DNA of 34,074 nucleotides from CALFXN01 sp964451935 (GTDB lineage Bacteria > Synergistota > Synergistia > Synergistales > Aminobacteriaceae): the NCBI GenBank assembly GCA_964451935.1, contig CAYVKE010000020.1:1-34074 (forward strand). The letters run 5' to 3'. A model generated the notes under the pieces. It had not been told where the DNA came from and made no database searches. It saw only the letters and a program-made list of their open reading frames with translations. Below, piece by piece: positions 32,262 to 34,074 of this stretch; positions within the stretch are counted from its first letter, which is position 1; each line of letters opens with the position of its first letter. The position numbers and the translations under genes were made by a program.

Positions 32262-33779
32262 GTGAACGTGTCATCGGTATCTGAAAAACCCTCGGAACGG
32301 GGGACGAAGCTGCTCGTGCTGTTCGTGAATGAGGGGCAGCCCCCGCGTTGCGACGTGCTCGGCGAGGAGTTGCAGACGCGCATCCGTCTTCACATGGACC
32401 ACGCGTCGTTTGTTGCGAAGAAGGGGAAGTCGCTGTATATCCCGCTGCCGGAGAAGTCGGCCGATCCCGGGAACGAACGGCCCCGGGTTCGCAACGTGCT
32501 GCTCGTGTGCCTCGGCTCCGGTCCGCACCTCGACGAGATCCGCGACCGTGCGGCGGAGTCGGTCCGCAGGGCGCGCGGGATGAAGATCGACGAACTGACG
32601 TTCGTTCTGCCGGAGGATCCGGACGAGCGGGCGAGCCAAGCCGTCGCGGAGGGGGCGATTCTCGGTGGATACGTCTTCGAGAAGTACCTCACGCGAAACG
32701 GCGACGAACGTCCGCAGCCCGTCCGGGAGGTCGCGGTCTTTCGCGGAAACGGCGATGGAATCGCGACGGGCGTCGTCTTCGCCGAGAGCCAGATCTTCGC
32801 GAGGGATCTCGTCAACGAACCGGGAAATTCGGTGACGCCCGCAGCGATGGCCGAGACCGCCGAGGCGACTGCCCGCGAGTTCGGCCTGGAGTGCTGCGTC
32901 TGGGACGAGTCGCGCCTTGCGCGGGAGCGCATGAACGGACTGCTCGCCGTCGGCGGCGGCTCCGCCGTGCCTCCGCGTTTCGTCCACCTGATCTACCGGC
33001 CGTCAGCCGGAGAGTCGGGGAAAACGGCGCCGAAAATCGCGATCGTCGGCAAGGGGCTCACGTACGACAGCGGCGGACTCAATGTCAAAACCGGAGACTC
33101 CATGCGGACGATGAAGGGCGACAAGACCGGCGCGTGCGACGTTCTCGGCGTCATGCGCGGCGTCGCGAAGCTCGCCCCGGCCGCCGAAGTCCACGGGATC
33201 TTCGGCGCGGCGGAAAACATGCCGGACGGCGGAGCGTTCCGCCCCGACGACATCATTCGCGCGCGCAACGGAAAGACGATCGAGATCGACAACACGGACG
33301 CGGAGGGGCGCGTGACGCTCGCGGACTCGCTGAGCTACGCCTCCGAGCTTTCGCCCGACGCGATCATCGACATCGCGACGCTGACCGGGTCGTGCGCCGT
33401 GGCGCTCGGCAACTACAGGGCGGGGCTCTTCTCGGGCGACGACGCGCTCGCGGGCGAGATCGGGAAGGCCGCAGAGCGCTCGGGCGAACGTCTCTGGCGC
33501 CTGCCGATGGACGACGAGAAGCTGCGCGACGCCATCAAATCCCCCGTCGCGGACGTCCTGAATTCGGGCTCGCGGTACGGCGGCGCGATCTGCGCGGCGA
33601 TGTTCCTCCAGTCCTTCGTCGGAGAGGGAATCCCGTGGGCGCATCTCGACATCGCCGGAGTGGATATGTACAAGGATGAGTTCGGCGTCTACGGCAAGGG
33701 GGCGTCCGCCTGGGGCGTGCGCCTGTGTCTCGAATTCATCCTCGGCCGCGCGGCGGCCGGAGGGAACGCCGTCGCGTAG
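32262..33779 (+). CDS. Leucyl aminopeptidase (peptidase family M17)
   Basis: A 505-residue cytoplasmic two-metal aminopeptidase that removes N-terminal residues from peptides. Metal and active-site segments are VGKGLTYDSGG (Lys about 264, Asp about 269), MKGDKTGAC (Asp about 287) and the signature NTDAEGRVTLADSL (344 onward), with Val where Leu is usual. The C-terminal part includes ATLTGSCAVALG and HLDIAG. The GTG at 32262 follows AAAGGAG by 11 bases; the frame is open upstream to an ATG at 32190 inside the -10 box, which is rejected. It fits the peptide-import theme of the window. It ends two bases before the convergent MnmE gene. Confidence 0.94.
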   Translation: MNVSSVSEKPSERGTKLLVLFVNEGQPPRCDVLGEELQTRIRLHMDHASFVAKKGKSLYIPLPEKSADPGNERPRVRNVLLVCLGSGPHLDEIRDRAAESVRRARGMKIDELTFVLPEDPDERASQAVAEGAILGGYVFEKYLTRNGDERPQPVREVAVFRGNGDGIATGVVFAESQIFARDLVNEPGNSVTPAAMAETAEATAREFGLECCVWDESRLARERMNGLLAVGGGSAVPPRFVHLIYRPSAGESGKTAPKIAIVGKGLTYDSGGLNVKTGDSMRTMKGDKTGACDVLGVMRGVAKLAPAAEVHGIFGAAENMPDGGAFRPDDIIRARNGKTIEIDNTDAEGRVTLADSLSYASELSPDAIIDIATLTGSCAVALGNYRAGLFSGDDALAGEIGKAAERSGERLWRLPMDDEKLRDAIKSPVADVLNSGSRYGGAICAAMFLQSFVGEGIPWAHLDIAGVDMYKDEFGVYGKGASAWGVRLCLEFILGRAAAGGNAVA

Positions 33780-33781
33780 CG

Positions 33782-34074
33782 CTACTTTCCGATACAGAAG
33801 TCCCTGAAGACGCGATCGAGGACGGCGTCGTCGTTCGCGATCCCCAGAAGGCGGTCGAGGGAGCGGAGCGCGTCCGAAAGGCAGCTCGCCGCGACGTCGG
33901 GCGTGAGTCCCGCCTCGATCGCCTCTTCGGTCCGCGAGAGCGAGTCGAGCGCGTTGCGGATCTCCCCGACCTGCCGGGCTGTGGCGTTCAGTCCGGCGTC
34001 GAGCGTTCCGGCTCCGGCCGTTTCCGCGACGATGGCGTCCTTCAGCGCTTCGAGGCCGGTCTCGCAGGAGGCCG
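33782..34074 (-). CDS. mnmE: C-terminal part of tRNA modification GTPase MnmE (5' end outside the window)
   Basis: The minus-strand frame ends at the TAG at 33782-33784, and the last residues are LDRVFRDFCIGK. The C-terminal Cys-Ile-Gly-Lys ending is the invariant tail of MnmE (TrmE), whose Cys is needed for modification of U34 in the tRNA wobble position with MnmG. Upstream residues (LRSLDRLLGIANDDAV) match the helical C-terminal domain. Only about 97 codons are within the window; the GTPase domain lies further along the minus strand, outside it. It converges with the aminopeptidase gene with a two-base gap. Confidence 0.93.
   Translation of the reverse strand, partial: ASCETGLEALKDAIVAETAGAGTLDAGLNATARQVGEIRNALDSLSRTEEAIEAGLTPDVAASCLSDALRSLDRLLGIANDDAVLDRVFRDFCIGK

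Overview
The window looks like a GC-rich, Gram-negative-type (diderm) anaerobe of the phylum Synergistota. The best single pointer is the protein encoded at 211-867 (minus). It ends in a Gly-Gly-Gly-Gly-Cys-Ser motif, a hydrophobic stretch and a basic tail, the arrangement of the Synergist-CTERM sorting signal as I remember it. Supporting signs are the amino-acid- and peptide-centred gene content, the DUF3798-type transport cluster, and outer-membrane machinery (TolC/RND pump, lytic transglycosylase). Genus cannot be assigned from the sequence alone. No rRNA, tRNA, CRISPR array or insertion sequence was found.

Layout. (1) 1-1121: tail of an unrecognised gene, overlapping tail-to-tail with the Synergist-CTERM protein. 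(2) 1122-7793 (+): an M20 amidohydrolase followed by a complete dipeptide/oligopeptide ABC importer (two permeases, two ATPases, binding protein), one operon for peptide or amidated amino-acid uptake and cleavage. (3) 7934-8262: a self-contained small-protein gene (52 aa) with its own promoter, strong ribosome binding site and terminator. (4) 8314-9417: a class I/II aminotransferase. (5) 12531 down to 9472 (-): ornithine decarboxylase, spermidine synthase and carbamate kinase, an operon linking ornithine/carbamoyl-phosphate use to polyamine synthesis. (6) 12817-15253: a Sel1-repeat protein, an L,D-transpeptidase that appears to start at ATT, and a convergent LmeA/DUF2993 protein. (7) 17254 down to 15300 (-): an ABC-F ATPase split by a one-base frameshift. 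(8) 17371-17723: a cold-shock protein with promoter and terminator. (9) 17781-23580: a tripartite RND efflux operon (TolC, membrane fusion protein, pump). Upstream is a 19-bp-spacer promoter whose spacer holds a near-perfect CueR/MerR-type dyad. (10) 23642-26452: a lytic transglycosylase and HtpG. (11) 26478-32154: a DUF3798 periplasmic protein, a RbsA-like double ATPase, two RbsC-like permeases and a small membrane-anchored protein, a candidate uncharacterised importer. (12) 32165-34074: an M17 leucyl aminopeptidase and, convergent with it, the C-terminus of MnmE.

Together the genes describe a cell living on peptides and amino acids: it imports peptides (regions 2 and probably 11), cleaves them (M20, M17), interconverts amino acids (aminotransferase) and diverts ornithine to polyamines, alongside envelope maintenance and efflux. 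The observations most worth following are the MerR-type operator on the RND operon, the Asn-Asn replacement of the usual proton-relay Asp pair in the pump, the DUF3798 transport cluster, the isolated small-protein gene, the probable ATT start codon, and the frameshifted ABC-F gene.
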